64,000 bases of DNA, taken from contig OV121090.1 of the NCBI GenBank assembly GCA_921293015.1, positions 35,499,082-35,563,081 of the forward strand. Reading direction: 5' to 3'. Below, one piece after another: positions 47,798-59,144 of the stretch. This stretch comes from Phorcus lineatus. Lineage: Eukaryota > Mollusca > Gastropoda > Trochida > Trochidae. The position numbers and the translations under genes are program-made. Every line of letters starts with the position of its first letter. Position 1 is the first letter of the stretch. The notes beneath the pieces are model-generated. The model was not told the origin of the DNA. It worked only from the letters and a program-made list of their open reading frames with translations, and did not search any database.

Positions 47798-50148
47798 GGT
47801 TAACAACGGTGTATTAATGTTCAAGAAAATTGAATCATCGACACAATGATGATATAGAGATCTACGACCTACTACCTCGTCCACCACAGACATAATTAAA
47901 AACTACAGATACCTACAGATCAAATTCTAAGACCTACTTTACCTACAGTCCAATTCGCCTACATGGTTTAAATTTGGCCATTTCTTTACTGTAGGGTGTG
48001 AATGTTCCCTTTTTCTTTCACCCGAGTGTCCACGTTTCCAACACAAACAAAGGTTGATATTCATATGATTTTAATCCTCGACACTTTGGAGATGGATATA
48101 CACTTCTTGAAACTATACACTGACTTTGTACATAAACTGCGTTTGACTTTGTCTCCGTTTGCTTTTGTGGCTGAGTTTGGGATTTGGTTGAAAAACCATA
48201 TATCTTCTTACGCTACTGACTCGATTCTTACTCTTACAGATGATAGTCTTACTTTGTCTAAATCTTACGGAACTCTGCTAGAACTTTCTCAGGGTCTCTA
48301 TTTAACCACGATGCTTATCAGGCTTGGGCAATTATTTACTTGGACAATTTAGAAAGCGACAGGACAATTAAACAGTTAAAAGGAAAACGTCATGGTCAAT
48401 TTCCTTAACAGCTGTGAACTATCTTAACAACTTGAACGGTACCGTTATAAGCACATTCAGGGAGAACTTTATGGGGGTGTCACAGCTCTGTGTGTGGGAC
48501 TAGAGGGTCTGGCTACCAAAATACTGATAAGTATCGCGGGACTATTTCTTCTAAGCTTACAACAAAATTCATCAAAATTTGGCTCTTATATTTACCATTA
48601 AACTCTCTTGTAAGAAGGCTTCTTTTTTCGCCTTTAAATACAGAATCCAGGTTTGATGAAACGCGAGCCTGGTGCTTTTCCCGAAATCGTTGAGAGAACC
48701 AAAGATCCTTCAACTGCCCTATGCGCGCATATATTCATTATAAGACATTACTGAGTCACTACGTTATAACGTTACTTCGGTAGATGGAAATAGGGTGAGA
48801 AAGTTTTGACATCTGTCGAATTTGTAACAGTTGTAACAGAGTCATGAAGCCCCTGAGGAAAGGAAATGATCACAAGTTTGTACTCTCAAAACGTTCGTCA
48901 TCAATTTTGTGATCGTGGCAAATTTTAAAGATTACGAACGCTCCAAGCATAGGCATATCGGAAAGCCAAAAACAACAAACCATGAATATATTTACTGTCA
49001 AGGAGTTTTTTTTATTATCTCGTTGCTTATGCAAGGGTGGGTAGTCAAAAGCAAAATGAAGTTAGACAAGATTAATGAGAAAGGTCAGAAAAATAAAGGA
49101 ATGATCTTCGAGTTCAAGACATGTTTTTGTGAGAATATTTAGGTTCTTAAACTGCACGTAAAATAGTCGAGGTGTCCGGTTTTTGATCAGGTCTCAGCAA
49201 CTGAAGAAACCTCCTTTTTTATTTCAATACGCGAGAATTTTTCTAAAATCTTTACCGATTTCTTTCAAATTTGAACAATATGTGTATCTAAGTACATAAA
49301 CCCCATGTATGCGTGCCAAGATTTTTATTTCTTATTTTACATTTATTATCAGCGATACGAACCCCTTTGTTCTGTCACGTCATTTCATTTTAAATAGTCC
49401 ATGTTACATGTTCATGCACAAAGCACAGCACAAAAACAAATCTAGTGGACAACAATATCGACCACAGTCTGAGCAGACTAATTTAATTCTTCACTTTTTC
49501 TTTGGATATGTAACACAGATTTGTCATGTCATGTCACAACTGTTTTTAACACTCACAGGGAACTTTCATGTACAAGGGAGGGCAAAGAGGGAGATGAGGA
49601 TCACACACTGGGTCTGAAAGCATAATCCTGCAAGAACACGACATCTCATAACTATGTAAATATTGTCGTGTTGTACACATACATACAACATTCCAGACAT
49701 TGTTTGCGTTACATCAGAAACCAAAAAAAAAGGTTCGAAAACACTTCCTGTATTATGCAAATTGACAAAGAAGGAAGACCTTACTTGTGAATAGAGTATG
49801 TATACTGTACAAGCATAATGGTTCATGTTTATAGGTAAAATTGTAACCCTTTTGTTGTATTAACTTTAAACAGTTTCAAGTATTTAGTATTTACTTTTGG
49901 TTTAACTGTGCCAATATACTATTTCAAAATGAGAGGTAAGAATGCTTACACTGTTGATGGTATCCATTTATTTTTATTTAACAAACAATACACTCTTCGG
50001 GCGATGGTGATATAGCTGTATGTATACCAATGTTCCTACATGAATATGGATTCAGGATCACACATATTTTTAGGCCATTTCATTTTTTGTTTCAGCATGT
50101 GTTTTGCTTCAAATGTCAAAAAAATTATCATTATGCCAGCTTTGAATT
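47796..50148. other. Intergenic region
   Basis: AT-rich. A 116-codon plus-strand frame at 48002-48352 starts with ATG but resembles nothing I know. No organised repeat was seen. Confidence 0.4.
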
Positions 50149-50777
50149 TTACAGTTTTGAAGATATTTGTAATCTAGGAGTATAAATACCATCGTTTGAA
50201 ATTGAATAATAGGATGATGTTTTGCCTCGTAAATCATAGAAATAGAATTCTGACCCAACGTGACCTTGACCTTTCACCTTTCCACTTATGCTAAGGTCGC
50301 CAACCTTTTTATATCCAAGGCTTTTCAGACTTCTTTTCACCCTGGTATAGCATCGATTACATCACAGAAAACTCCGTAATAGCCATGCCAGCTACAGAAG
50401 TCTATCACAAATCTCCCTGCTAAATAGGTGAATTGATTTCCTCTGTACGCATGAGCAATGATGAAGATGGGACTCACAATGCGATCGCTTCTGCACACCA
50501 CGCTGGGACCTAACGTTAGCCAAGCCACTGTTCTGTTTGAATCTTCGTCTTTGAAAACGAACCTATGTCCATTTTTCACCTCGTATTTGAAAAACGAGTC
50601 TGTGACGTACTCGTCTTCACCAAAACCGTCGCCGGCCTCGACCGCTTCCGTGATAGCTCGGAACATTGCGGTTAAATCCACATCACTCATATGGTCAATT
50701 ATCAGCTTCCGGCCATTTGGACAGATAGTCTTCAACGGAAATTTAAACCCCATTTGATCTTCCTTCAAATGCATTAT
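50149..50777 (-). pseudogene. GNAT-like N-acetyltransferase with one-base frameshift
   Basis: A minus-strand exon beginning at the acceptor TGTTTTCAG (AG at 50779-50778), with ATG at 50774. The first frame runs 145 codons: LKTICPNGRKLIIDHMSDVD, an acidic helix, KNGHRFVFKDEDSNRTVAWL, VSPIFIIAHAYRGNQFTYLA, and GVFCDVIDAIPG. It then meets TGA. The adjacent frame continues at once as VKRSLKSLGYKKVGDLSISG to a TAA at 50149-50151. One missing base in a CCC run (50340-50342) explains the break. Overall order fits the acetyl-CoA-dependent GNAT fold: the beta4-alpha3 position is HAYRGNQ, a weakened P-loop (usually R/Q-x-x-G-x-G/A), and the C-terminal ALG(F/Y) strand is present. It may be a recent pseudogene or a sequencing error. 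The substrate is unknown. Confidence 0.6.
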
Positions 50778-52210
50778 CTGAAAACATTAAATGCATGCTC
50801 ATGTTTTTAATAGAATAATAAGTTGCATTTTTGGCTATTACAGGTACCATCTTCTGTTGAAAAGATGTGAATACTTATGATGTAGCATCCTATCTAACTC
50901 GGGAGGTAAACATCAATATTAACATACTGTGACGATATCGTAGTCACAGGATCGTCTACTTAACGTGGATTTCCCGAACTACTTTGCATTCGCTACGGAT
51001 ATTCGATCTATGTACAAAGTTATAAGCGTCACTATATATTTACTGATAATTAGGTGGATTTTATTTTTGCAATTTCCAAGGTACTTTACAACAACTTCAT
51101 TTACAGATACCAGTCTTTGGTTTCGTCAGAAAGTGATAAAATTTTCCTCCAAAGTATTGGTACCTCAAGGTTTAACGACCCGGGCTTTAGTTATATATTT
51201 ACGTTAATAAAATAGATGTTTATAAAGGTGTTTGTAGATAATATTCTTCTGAAGAACATCCACGTCATGCAAACCTTGGATACACATTGGCGTTGTTTTG
51301 ATGGTACGAGATCAACAGTCGATCCGACTTGGTGTCTTACGCGGTTTTATACTTACATCCATCCGTTTAAAGCAAAATAGAAACCATCAGTGTCGATGTC
51401 CTGTAAACTGCTCTTTACGGTAGTGGTAGCTGCTTTTTGCGAGAAAAACGTTATTTGTATAATATGGCATTGTACTGATAAACAACGTCTGATATCAGAA
51501 CTTTATCACTGTTTAAAGGAAAGTGATTTATGTAATCTTGTGCTTGCTTTCACAATTCCTTCAATAACTCAATATCTCACGTTTTGTTAAACTGGCTCTT
51601 TTCTAACCACTGACGACACAGATTATCTATGATTGACTATACATTTCTCTGAACTATAGGCTGATGGGAATTGATATAGATAAAGAGAACATTGTAGATA
51701 TAGACATGGATGTTAATTTGGAAATTAATATGGATATATATATCAGTATTTATATGGATATACATATCGGTATGGATATGGATATAGAAATAGATAAATG
51801 AATAATTTACCGAATAATAACACTGTGTGTGCTAAGGCCCTCACATAAAATGTAAATGTATTAAAAAAAACATGTACCGGAAAACTAATTGTATTGTGTT
51901 TTAAATGCCAAACGAGAACGATTACATCCGACGAATTGTTGACCTTCAAATTACTGGTCAATTACTACGGCTATTATTATCATCACTATAATGCATTAAT
52001 GTTTATACATCAGTGAAGGTTCTATGGCTTGAATAAAGGGTTAATGGAAGTACTTACAGAAATAAGAGTAGAATTATATTCGACAATTACGCATCACTTT
52101 ATCAATCTATGCATTCCAACATGGTTCGTTGCATAACTTAAGAGGCTAGATTAATTCTCTTGATATCAACTTATTTTAGGAGATATCCCTAAATGTTAAC
52201 AAAAAACAGC
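50778..52210. other. Region upstream of the GNAT-like exon
   Basis: Would hold the 5' exon or promoter of the GNAT-like gene, since its visible exon starts at an acceptor. I cannot place an upstream exon. It contains the GGATAT-rich stretch at 51690-51800. Confidence 0.35.
51690..51800. repeat. Imperfect GGATAT-rich low-complexity stretch
   Basis: Many words of the type GGATAT, CATATCGGTATGGATATGG and GATATAGA. A degenerate hexamer microsatellite. Confidence 0.75.
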
Positions 52211-52608
52211 ATTCTCTCCCCACGAAGTTATAGTAAGAGCTCTTCTCGAGCCACCGGCAGTTTCCCTTAGGGGTACAATATTGCAATTTAAACTACCTGG
52301 CAATATTCCAGCCAATGAAAACACGGAATGCATGAATAAAATATTTGTTGTCACACAGGAAAATGCAATGATACAGTCGCTAAATGAGGCGTATGTGTTT
52401 GTAAAGAAGACTCAGAGTGCAAGGTGCATATTAGAATCAAGTTTAGTTTTTTGAAAGGAAATAATTTAGGCGATTTGAATGAGAACTTTTGAAAAGGTGT
52501 TGCTGATTGCATCCAGCCAAGTTGCTACATTTGTAGACCAAGAAACGTTCGTATTACGGCAGAGGTTTATGGGAATTTATGACGGAGATACCTCTGTTGG
52601 GAGAGAAT
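52211..52608. mobile_element. MITE family D, copy 1 (ATTCTCTCCC ends)
   Basis: Left end ATTCTCTCCCC at 52211 and inverted right end ACGGAGATACCTCTGTTGGG then AGAGAAT to 52608. Its right 50 bp match the left end of the copy at 56160-56560 in inverse orientation, including CGTTCGTATTACGG against AATACGAACG. The interiors otherwise differ. Confidence 0.65.
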
Positions 52609-52881
52609 GAAAAAGACATGCAGTTGTTATCGGAAAATCTGAAAAATGTGTATGCCTGTTCTAAAATCCCTGAAAGGATACGATGTGGTTTTAATAACTA
52701 AACTAACGGGGAAAAGAAATGATAGCACAAATAACTGACCCAGAAATGACAAAATCTAAGCGATACATTTTTATTTCAATTCATGACTGAAAACAAATCA
52801 GTGTTTGACACATCTGATCTATGTCCCTAGCTGCATTTAGATTCCCATCCACCTTTCCCTGTCCGTTTATTCCTCCCAAAA

Positions 52882-53169
52882 CTATATGACTGGGGCACTG
52901 ATATAGATTCCACCGTAACAATACAACGACGTCGATACAGATAGGGTCAGTGTCTGGAACCAGTTCCTCAGGTGAAGTTTTTTTAAAGTGGCGTACTCGT
53001 TGGCGGTTGTAACGAGGGGTCTTTCATTCCTTGGACTGTCCATGCACTGTCCTTCCTGTCTAGTGATGGTGATACGGCTGCATCCCAGATATGTAGTTAC
53101 GTGCGTAGTCGTTACACCAATGTACACTATTCCGACGGTCTCTCTTTCTTCAGGTGATAATCTTGCCAT
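52882..53169 (-). pseudogene. Tc1-like transposase N-terminal (HTH) relic
   Basis: The minus-strand frame starts MARLSPEERETVGIVYIGVT, then HVTTYLGCSRITITR, SPRNERPLVTTANEYA and LKKLHLRNWFQT. This is the helix-turn-helix DNA-binding half of a Tc1-like transposase: E-E-R start, C-S-R-x-T-I-T-R recognition helix, and a G-R-P-R-V-T-T-like segment (N-E-R-P-L-V-T-T here). The catalytic half is absent. It complements the C-terminal relic at 10990-11660 and may belong to the same family. Confidence 0.75.
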
Positions 53170-54112
53170 GTTTCACAATGCAGTTGAAGTGGTGGTATGC
53201 CGTTGAGTAATCCGACACATATTTTATGCACGTGCAACGCACTGATGCAACAAATTTGTAAAATTTTATGGAAACGGATCGCCAATACACAACCATTTTC
53301 ATGATAGATAAGAGTGCAGAAATAGGGAAATCATTTTAATGTGTGTTTAATATTGACAATTTTCTTAACAAAATATTCAATCATAAAGTTTGATATCATT
53401 TCTTTTGCCCCTTAGTTTTGGCCTTGTGGTTGGAACATTTGATAACAATCGAAAGTGTATTTCTTCCTCTTTTTTCTTATGTTCATATTGAGAAGCCTCC
53501 AGAGCCTTGGAGGTATTTAAACCACAAAGCAGATGGACATTGCACCTCGAGTTCCTGGCATTTATTAAAACGGCACATTAAAAACATGCTCATTCAAACG
53601 GCACAATCAGTCAATTTTCCATTAACTACCTACATTAACTCAAAATTCAAACATCACACCAAAGCCTGTTCTTACTCGTTTGCTAAGAAAATAATTTTAG
53701 GAACAGTCTTTCCGTTAGCGAGTTTCAAGAACCCTTGACAATTGGCAAGAGCAAAATTATAAAGAATGTGGGAAATCAGAAACGGTCGTTATGAAAAATC
53801 TGTTTATCAAATTCACCTCATCATATCATAGCAAACACTTTCGTGTAATAAGGTTTACACCTAAACAATAATATTTTCCAATGGACTCTCAGAAGTTTCG
53901 CACTATAAGTGTATTAACATTTATTAACATATAGCATAAGATGTAATAACGAAGTTGAACTTACATCAAGTCTTATTATTTATATTCCAGTACATTAAAT
54001 TATCAGTTTTCAATTTAACTAATTACTAGGATGTATGAAAAGGTAATGAAAGATAAGCGAGCACAATATAACTGACAAAACCAATGTTTTTATGCAAGAG
54101 TACTATGTTTAT
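53170..54112. other. Intergenic region
   Basis: A 106-codon plus-strand frame at 53418-53735 has no ATG-supported homology. Nothing else was recognised. Confidence 0.4.
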
Positions 54113-54562
54113 TTAAGGGCCACAGACTATATATTGGAGTCAAATCTGTCAAACTTCAGAAATAGTTGTTATTTCTAAAAAAAAAATCTTAGTGTTCATC
54201 AGTTCACAATCGTGACAATAAACAGGTTAAAGTTTTAACTTATAATCGAAAACCAGACAATGGCAATGACTAAAACTTAATTTTCGAATCTTATTTACAG
54301 CAGAAATTAAGAAAAATAGGGAATGATCGAGTAAGGTAAGTCATACAACATATATATAAACATGTAAAAGGATATTTCGACTTCTTAACAATTATATGGC
54401 CGTTTTTCTATTATCTTTAAAAACAAGAAAATGTCGTAATGTTTGAGTCAAGAGTTAGAAATGGAACATTATAAAGGCGATTTGAACTTAAAAGGACAAT
54501 TGATATTTTGGTCTTATTTAAACCACATAAAAATTTATGAAACATACTCTATGTCGCTTTAA
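54113..54562. mobile_element. MITE family B, copy 2 (TTAA target)
   Basis: TTAA (54113-54116), then GGGCCACAGACTATATATT, matched by the inverted right end AACATACTCTATGTCGC then TTTAA (TTAA at 54559-54562). Related to 3393-3882 along its length. The TTAA on both sides fits a piggyBac-type target duplication. Confidence 0.7.
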
Positions 54563-54935
54563 GACGAGTCACTCTCTCATTAGGAACATTTTATACGATG
54601 CCGCCTGCTTAGATTTGTTGAGAGACGGTATAAATGCATGGATCGTTTAAATAATACAGACATTTTTGGTAGAAGTAACCTTAACATTTCCAATGAACAT
54701 ATATAATAAAAATAATGATGTATGTTTAAAGATAGAATAACTCGCTAACAATAGATTCAAGAGACAAGTTGATAAAATATTAGGCCAAAGTACATGCTAA
54801 GATAAAAAAAAACCCTTTTTACGTGATATTCCCTTTCATGACGTCCCTTTCAGGATCCATACATCGAGTAAAATATTAAGTGCCTTTTACTTTAATGAAC
54901 TGGTTAGAGAATATTCCAGTCAATGAGATATGATT

Positions 54936-55110
54936 ATTATGTATGTATTCAGTATGTATGTATGTATGTATGTATGTATGTTTGTATGTATGTATGTATT
55001 CAGTATGTATGTGTGTATGCATGTATGTATGCAAGTATGTATGAATTCAGTATGTATGTATGTATTCAATATGTATGTATATATTTAGTACATATGTATG
55101 TATTCAGTAC
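54936..55110. repeat. TATG microsatellite with regular TCAG interruptions
   Basis: Runs of GTAT/TATG broken by ATTCAGTATGTATG at intervals of roughly 30-60 bp, which suggests a higher-order unit of a tetranucleotide run plus TTCAG. Confidence 0.9.
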
Positions 55111-55469
55111 GTATGTCTTCATGACAAGAACTCATTGTATATCACAGTTTGAAATTGAAACATGTGATCGTTCTCCTGTTATCGTATTGAGATAAACTTT
55201 AAACACATTTATCAACAATGTACAGCAATATTTACATACATATAAGACACAAGTTAAATAGAAATCATACAAAAAACACCAATTAATATGAATTTAACAT
55301 ACATGTTGAATTAGTAGATTGAGTTAATATAAACTCTACACGACGATGTCACAGTGCTATGACATCACCGCACTGAGAGTCTTAGAGTAGTGCAGTGTTC
55401 AGAAAATACATTTTTCGGAATCGAAATGAAAAATGATTTTGGGGGACAAATATAATCTCATCCTCATGC

Positions 55470-55556
55470 CTTCTGATATCAAATATATCACCCCTCGTTG
55501 ACAAAGAAATAATTGTAACATTTATCAACTCGTGTTGATATATTTGATATCAGAAG
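55470..55556. repeat. Perfect 21-bp inverted repeat (hairpin)
   Basis: CTTCTGATATCAAATATATCA (one base over 20 when the arm is counted whole, 55470-55490) is the exact inverse of 55536-55556, with a 45-base loop. Inner bases (CGTTGA and TCAAC) can pair further. The right arm overlaps the stop codon of the possible exon at 55550-55792. Confidence 0.9.
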
Positions 55557-55792
55557 AGGTGATATTCTCTATAGGTACTACAGTGAAAGGGTGATGGGGT
55601 CCTGGCTTTTCCAGGCGTAGGAAGGGGTGCGTCTGTGTTAGCCTGCTGGTTGGCTGTGTGAGTGAAGGAAGGTAGGGGCACAGCGAGAGTCTGAGCCGTC
55701 TTGAAGCCCCAGGGCTCGGGGGGGGGGGGGGGGGGTGCAGAGGCGGCCACTGTTGATAACGTAGCTTTGCCCTGGTAGTGGACACTGGAAAT
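55550..55792 (-). CDS. Possible Pro-rich terminal exon of unknown gene
   Basis: On the minus strand the acceptor TTTTGTCTCCAG is followed by an 80-codon phase-0 frame: ISSVHYQGKATLSTVAASA, a run of prolines from an 18-C tract, EPWGFKTAQTLAVPLPSF, TDAPLPTPGKARTPSPFHC, then TGA. It could be an alternative cytoplasmic tail of the CUB/LDLRa gene just upstream, but I found no matching donor phase in that gene's last exon. It could also belong to another gene. Frame length depends on the homopolymer being read correctly. Confidence 0.35.
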   Translation of the reverse strand: MSSVHYQGKATLSTVAASAPPPPPPEPWGFKTAQTLAVPLPSFTHTANQQANTDAPLPTPGKARTPSPFHCSTYREYHLF

Positions 55793-56159
55793 CTGGAGAC
55801 AAAATAGAGGTACATATTCTTGTCAAATATGTTTTGGGATAGATGTACATTTAGCAATTTTAGATAATGATATACTTATTCATTAACATACTCATACAAT
55901 TTTCTAATACCCCTAACTGATTTTGTCTAGAACTGAAAACAGGATAGCGAAGTTAATTTATCAATACACTTTTGTCTGAAAAAAATTGATTATAAAGCGC
56001 AATGTCTCTATTGAGAGACGCTAAACTCATTTACTTCAACACAGTGTAACAAGCGTGCTCTGTCTGTCATAATGATAAAATAGAAAGAAGAGGGTTTACT
56101 GTCAAACCCCATTCCCCCAACCCACACCCCTTGAAACCGCCACTTTCATATAGCATTTC

Positions 56160-56560
56160 ATTCTCTCCCCATAGAGGTAGCTCCGTCATAAATTCTGTTC
56201 CAATACGAACGTCTCACGGTCTAGACATGTAGAAGCCCGTTTGGCAATCAAACTTAGCCGTGCAATCGCCGCTTCATAAGTGATTATTCTAGAAACCCTA
56301 TCGTTATTTCCTTATACTTTTTTTAAATTTACAGAACAAGGTCGCCTTCTTAAGTGACTGCATAATTGCATAGGCGTCCGTTGACAACAAACAGATTATC
56401 TATACATACGGTCTTTTGATATATTTTTCAAATATTGCAAGGTAGTTCATGTTGTAGTTTTTGCCGCTAGGAGAACCTGCCGCAAGATCGAAAATAGCTC
56501 GGTTTAGAACAGAGCGTGGTTAAGGATGATATGACGGAGCTACCTCTGTTGGGAGAGAAT
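56160..56560. mobile_element. MITE family D, copy 2 (33-bp inverted ends)
   Basis: The left end ATTCTCTCCCCATAGAGGTA (continuing GCTCCGTCATA) and the inverted right end TATGACGGAGCTACCTCTGT (continuing TGGGAGAGAAT) are nearly perfect inverses over about 32 bp. The element ends about 25 bp past the stop codon of the CUB/LDLRa gene (56585), so it probably lies in that gene's 3' untranslated region. Confidence 0.8.
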
Positions 56561-56584
56561 CATAACAAATACTGTTTGGTATTC

Positions 56585-56832
56585 TTATTGACAAGTCCAC
56601 CAACCGTTTTGTTTGCGTCGACAATCTAACCAACAACAACGACAGCGGAGAAGCACGACGACAAATATGAAGCCGATGACGTTGCAGACGATGAGGACTA
56701 TTATCAGCCATTTATTCTCGCCACAGTCATTGTTGCTTTCGTCCCCACAATCACCAACTTTGTTGCTTTTCATATCCTTGCTCAGACAGTAACCTTTGTT
56801 TTTACAAGGGAAGAAATCGCCGTCGCAGTTCC
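56585..56832 (-). CDS. CUB/LDLRa membrane protein, coding exon 4 (LDLRa, TM, tail)
   Basis: The acceptor TATGTTTTAG ends at 56833. The phase-1 entry gives GNCDGDFFPCKNKGYC, then KVGDCGDESNNDC, an LDL-receptor class A repeat with the acidic calcium-binding end. Only five of the usual six cysteines are present. The helix WLIIVLIVCNVIGFIFVVVL spans the membrane, followed by a Cys/Arg-rich tail RCRCCWLDCRRKQ and TAA at 56585-56587. Adjacent Cys after the helix could be palmitoylated (inference). Confidence 0.8.
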
Positions 56833-57369
56833 CTAAAACATATGATAGTCAATTGATGAATAAATGCATGTAAAATTGAAGTTAAAAAAATGACGGATAA
56901 TATCTGACATAGAATACGTGAATTCTTCATGTAATGTCTGACGAAATAAAAATGTTGTTCTTCTCAGTGAAATAATGCTACAATCATATGACGTTACACA
57001 ATTGAATGACATCATGCGATGGCCGCGATAGCGAAGCCATTTAGTTACTCCATCCATATAGAATATAGTTAAGATCATTTACGATGTTTTGGAAAACATG
57101 ATAAATAGAACATTTGACATTTGTCAAATACCGTGTGTATCTCATCTCATAAAGTAGAAAATTAGATATTTACACCCATGTCTACGACACTCGTGAAAGT
57201 ATAAATTTCTACTGCGCTCGACGGTAATCGACGACAAATGTCAAATGTCATCTATGTAATATTTATACGGCAATATTAAAATAGTGTACGTACAAATTCT
57301 TGACAATAATATTTATGGAGATAGGGATATTTTAGTTTAATAAAGAAACACAACTTCGTGTTATCTTGA

Positions 57370-58139
57370 AGTTAAGCTACTATCTTCCCATGGTGCCATA
57401 GGCGGCTCTCTTTGAGGTCCACACTCGGCCTTTTAAAGCGGGCGATTGCCTTGCCTTGCCTTACGAAGTGGTCTTGGCTTGGAGAGGACTCTCTGCCCTG
57501 CTAGGGGTAGAACGCGGCGGAACTTGGGTCTGAACTTTGGGACGTTGGAAGTTGGAATGGTGAGGTTAATATTCCTTTATTTATTTGTACATTTTTGGAG
57601 TATGTGATCATTTCCTTTAAAAGACTTACAGTTTTCTTTAACCTTACCTTCCTTCTTATTATTTGTATAAGTTCTACTATACCTAACTGGTAGCCTTTTT
57701 TATTTACTCACTCAAGTAGTGATTAGGGATTGTTTAAAGTACTGTGTACTTGTTGTTTATTCATCTCTATTTGTCCCGTCCCATTGGTTCCCTGTATCTT
57801 CACGCCAGTGTTTATTTGTTTGATTGATGCTATCTCATTAAGACGGCCATTAGCCCTGTCCAGTTGTTTCAAGGTATGGGGTGGTGTTACGCTAGGGTGG
57901 ATTGCCTAGTCTATACTTGTCTATTTGCTTATTCACGGTTAGTTGACTTCACCAAATAGCTGTTAACTCGTGTTGAGTTGTCTACGGGTAGCCAGTTGTT
58001 GTACCCAGTTATCGTCTTGTTTAGACTGCAAATAAATCACTTTATTCACTCATTGCTTCTCTCTTACTGTTATTGGCTTGATTATTTTATTGTTTTATCT
58101 TTCTGCCGGATAAACGGGTCTCGTCTGCACCGTGACACT
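57370..58139 (+). mobile_element. Possible solo LTR or other GC-richer element
   Basis: A GC-richer block in intron 3 of the CUB gene with a TATA-like CCTTTTAAAGCGG (near 57430), many short direct words (GCCTTGCCTTGCCTTACG) and a polyadenylation signal AATAAA at 58030. It ends near CTGCACCGTGACA. This layout suggests a solo long terminal repeat, but I found no internal genes and no clear target duplication. Confidence 0.25.
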
Positions 58140-58208
58140 AGTATGTGGCTATAGCAATTATATCTGGTACAGGTCTTTTGAATTAATGAAAAACAAACCA
58201 AATTGTTT

Positions 58209-58668
58209 ACTACAAAGAGTACCTCTCATATGTCTATGTTTTTGTACAAAGTGTACCTCTAATCCGTCTATGTTATTGTACAAAGAGTACCTCTCATATG
58301 TCTATGTTTTTGTACAAAGAGTACCTCTCATATGTCTATGTTATTGTACAAAGAGTACCTCTCATCTGTCTATGTTATTGTACAAAAAGTACCTCTCATC
58401 TGTCTATGTTTTTGTACAAAGGGTACCTCTCATCTGTCTATGTTATTGTACAAAGAGTATCTCTCATATGTCTATGTTATTGTACAAAAGGTACCTCTCA
58501 TCTGTCTATGTTTTTGTACAAAGAGTACCTCTCATATGTCTATGTTATTGTACAAAGAGTACCTCTCATCTGTCTATGTTATTGTACAAAGGGTACCTCT
58601 CATCTGTCTATGTTTTTGTACAAAGAGTACCTCTCATATGTCTATGTCATTGTACAAAGGGTACCTCC
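58209..58668. repeat. 34-bp tandem array, ~13.5 units
   Basis: The unit GTACAAAGAGTACCTCTCAT, continuing ATGTCTATGTTATT, repeats with strict 34-bp spacing (ACCTCT at 58221 to ACCTCC at 58663 is 13 periods). Units differ at three or four positions. On the minus strand the array starts at the donor of CUB exon 3: the intron opens GTAGGAGGTACCC and runs into the first unit. Confidence 0.97.
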
Positions 58669-58671
58669 TAC

Positions 58672-58815
58672 CTGGAAAGGAGGACACGGTGATGTATATA
58701 CGGAACAAGGCAGGTCTAGGAGACGTGGTAGAGTCAAAATGGACATTGATGAGTCCCAGGTTACTAGAAATTTTGAAGGTCAAATCCTCGGTTTTACACA
58801 GCGGGTTCGATACAT
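58672..58815 (-). CDS. CUB/LDLRa membrane protein, coding exon 3 (second half of CUB)
   Basis: The acceptor TTGTTTGTTTCAG is followed by phase-1 codons VSNPLCKTEDLTFKISSN, LGLINVHFDSTTSPR and ALFRIYITVSSFPG, ending at the donor GTAGGA. A Cys followed by a Leu-x-Phe-x-I-S-S-N strand and an L-x-I-x-F strand is the second half of a CUB beta-sandwich. The exon enters and leaves in phase 1, a symmetric exon as usual for extracellular modules. Confidence 0.72.
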
Positions 58816-59144
58816 CTGAAACAAACAATACCAACTTCATTAAGGTGCAACACGTCTCTCCTTATATTTGTACATATTAATGGACTTGGTACCGAGTCAA
58901 TGTTTATACACGATTCTTAACTTATAGCATTATTCGAGAATGTTCATGTTAAATATACCAAGTTGCAAATTTACATGCAACGTGACCTAAGTTCCCCGGC
59001 AGTAATGGCTTGTTGGAGAAGTTGACCAAGAATTTGAACATTCTAGCAACGGTTCATTAACATACATATAAAATTCAGTTTCACCAATCCTTACTTAATA
59101 ATAAGTGGTAATTAATGTTGAAAGTAAACCATAACATCACTGAC

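Noticed and set aside
47664..47849. Plus-strand frame with poly-Ile/Tyr
   Set aside because: Translation of the (TA)n microsatellite.
54923..55195. 90-codon frame rich in YVCM
   Set aside because: Translation of the TATG microsatellite.
58132..58692. Long overlapping frames of about 180 codons on the plus strand
   Set aside because: They follow the 34-bp repeat; 3 x 34 = 102 bases keeps all frames open. Part of them is antisense to CUB exon 3.
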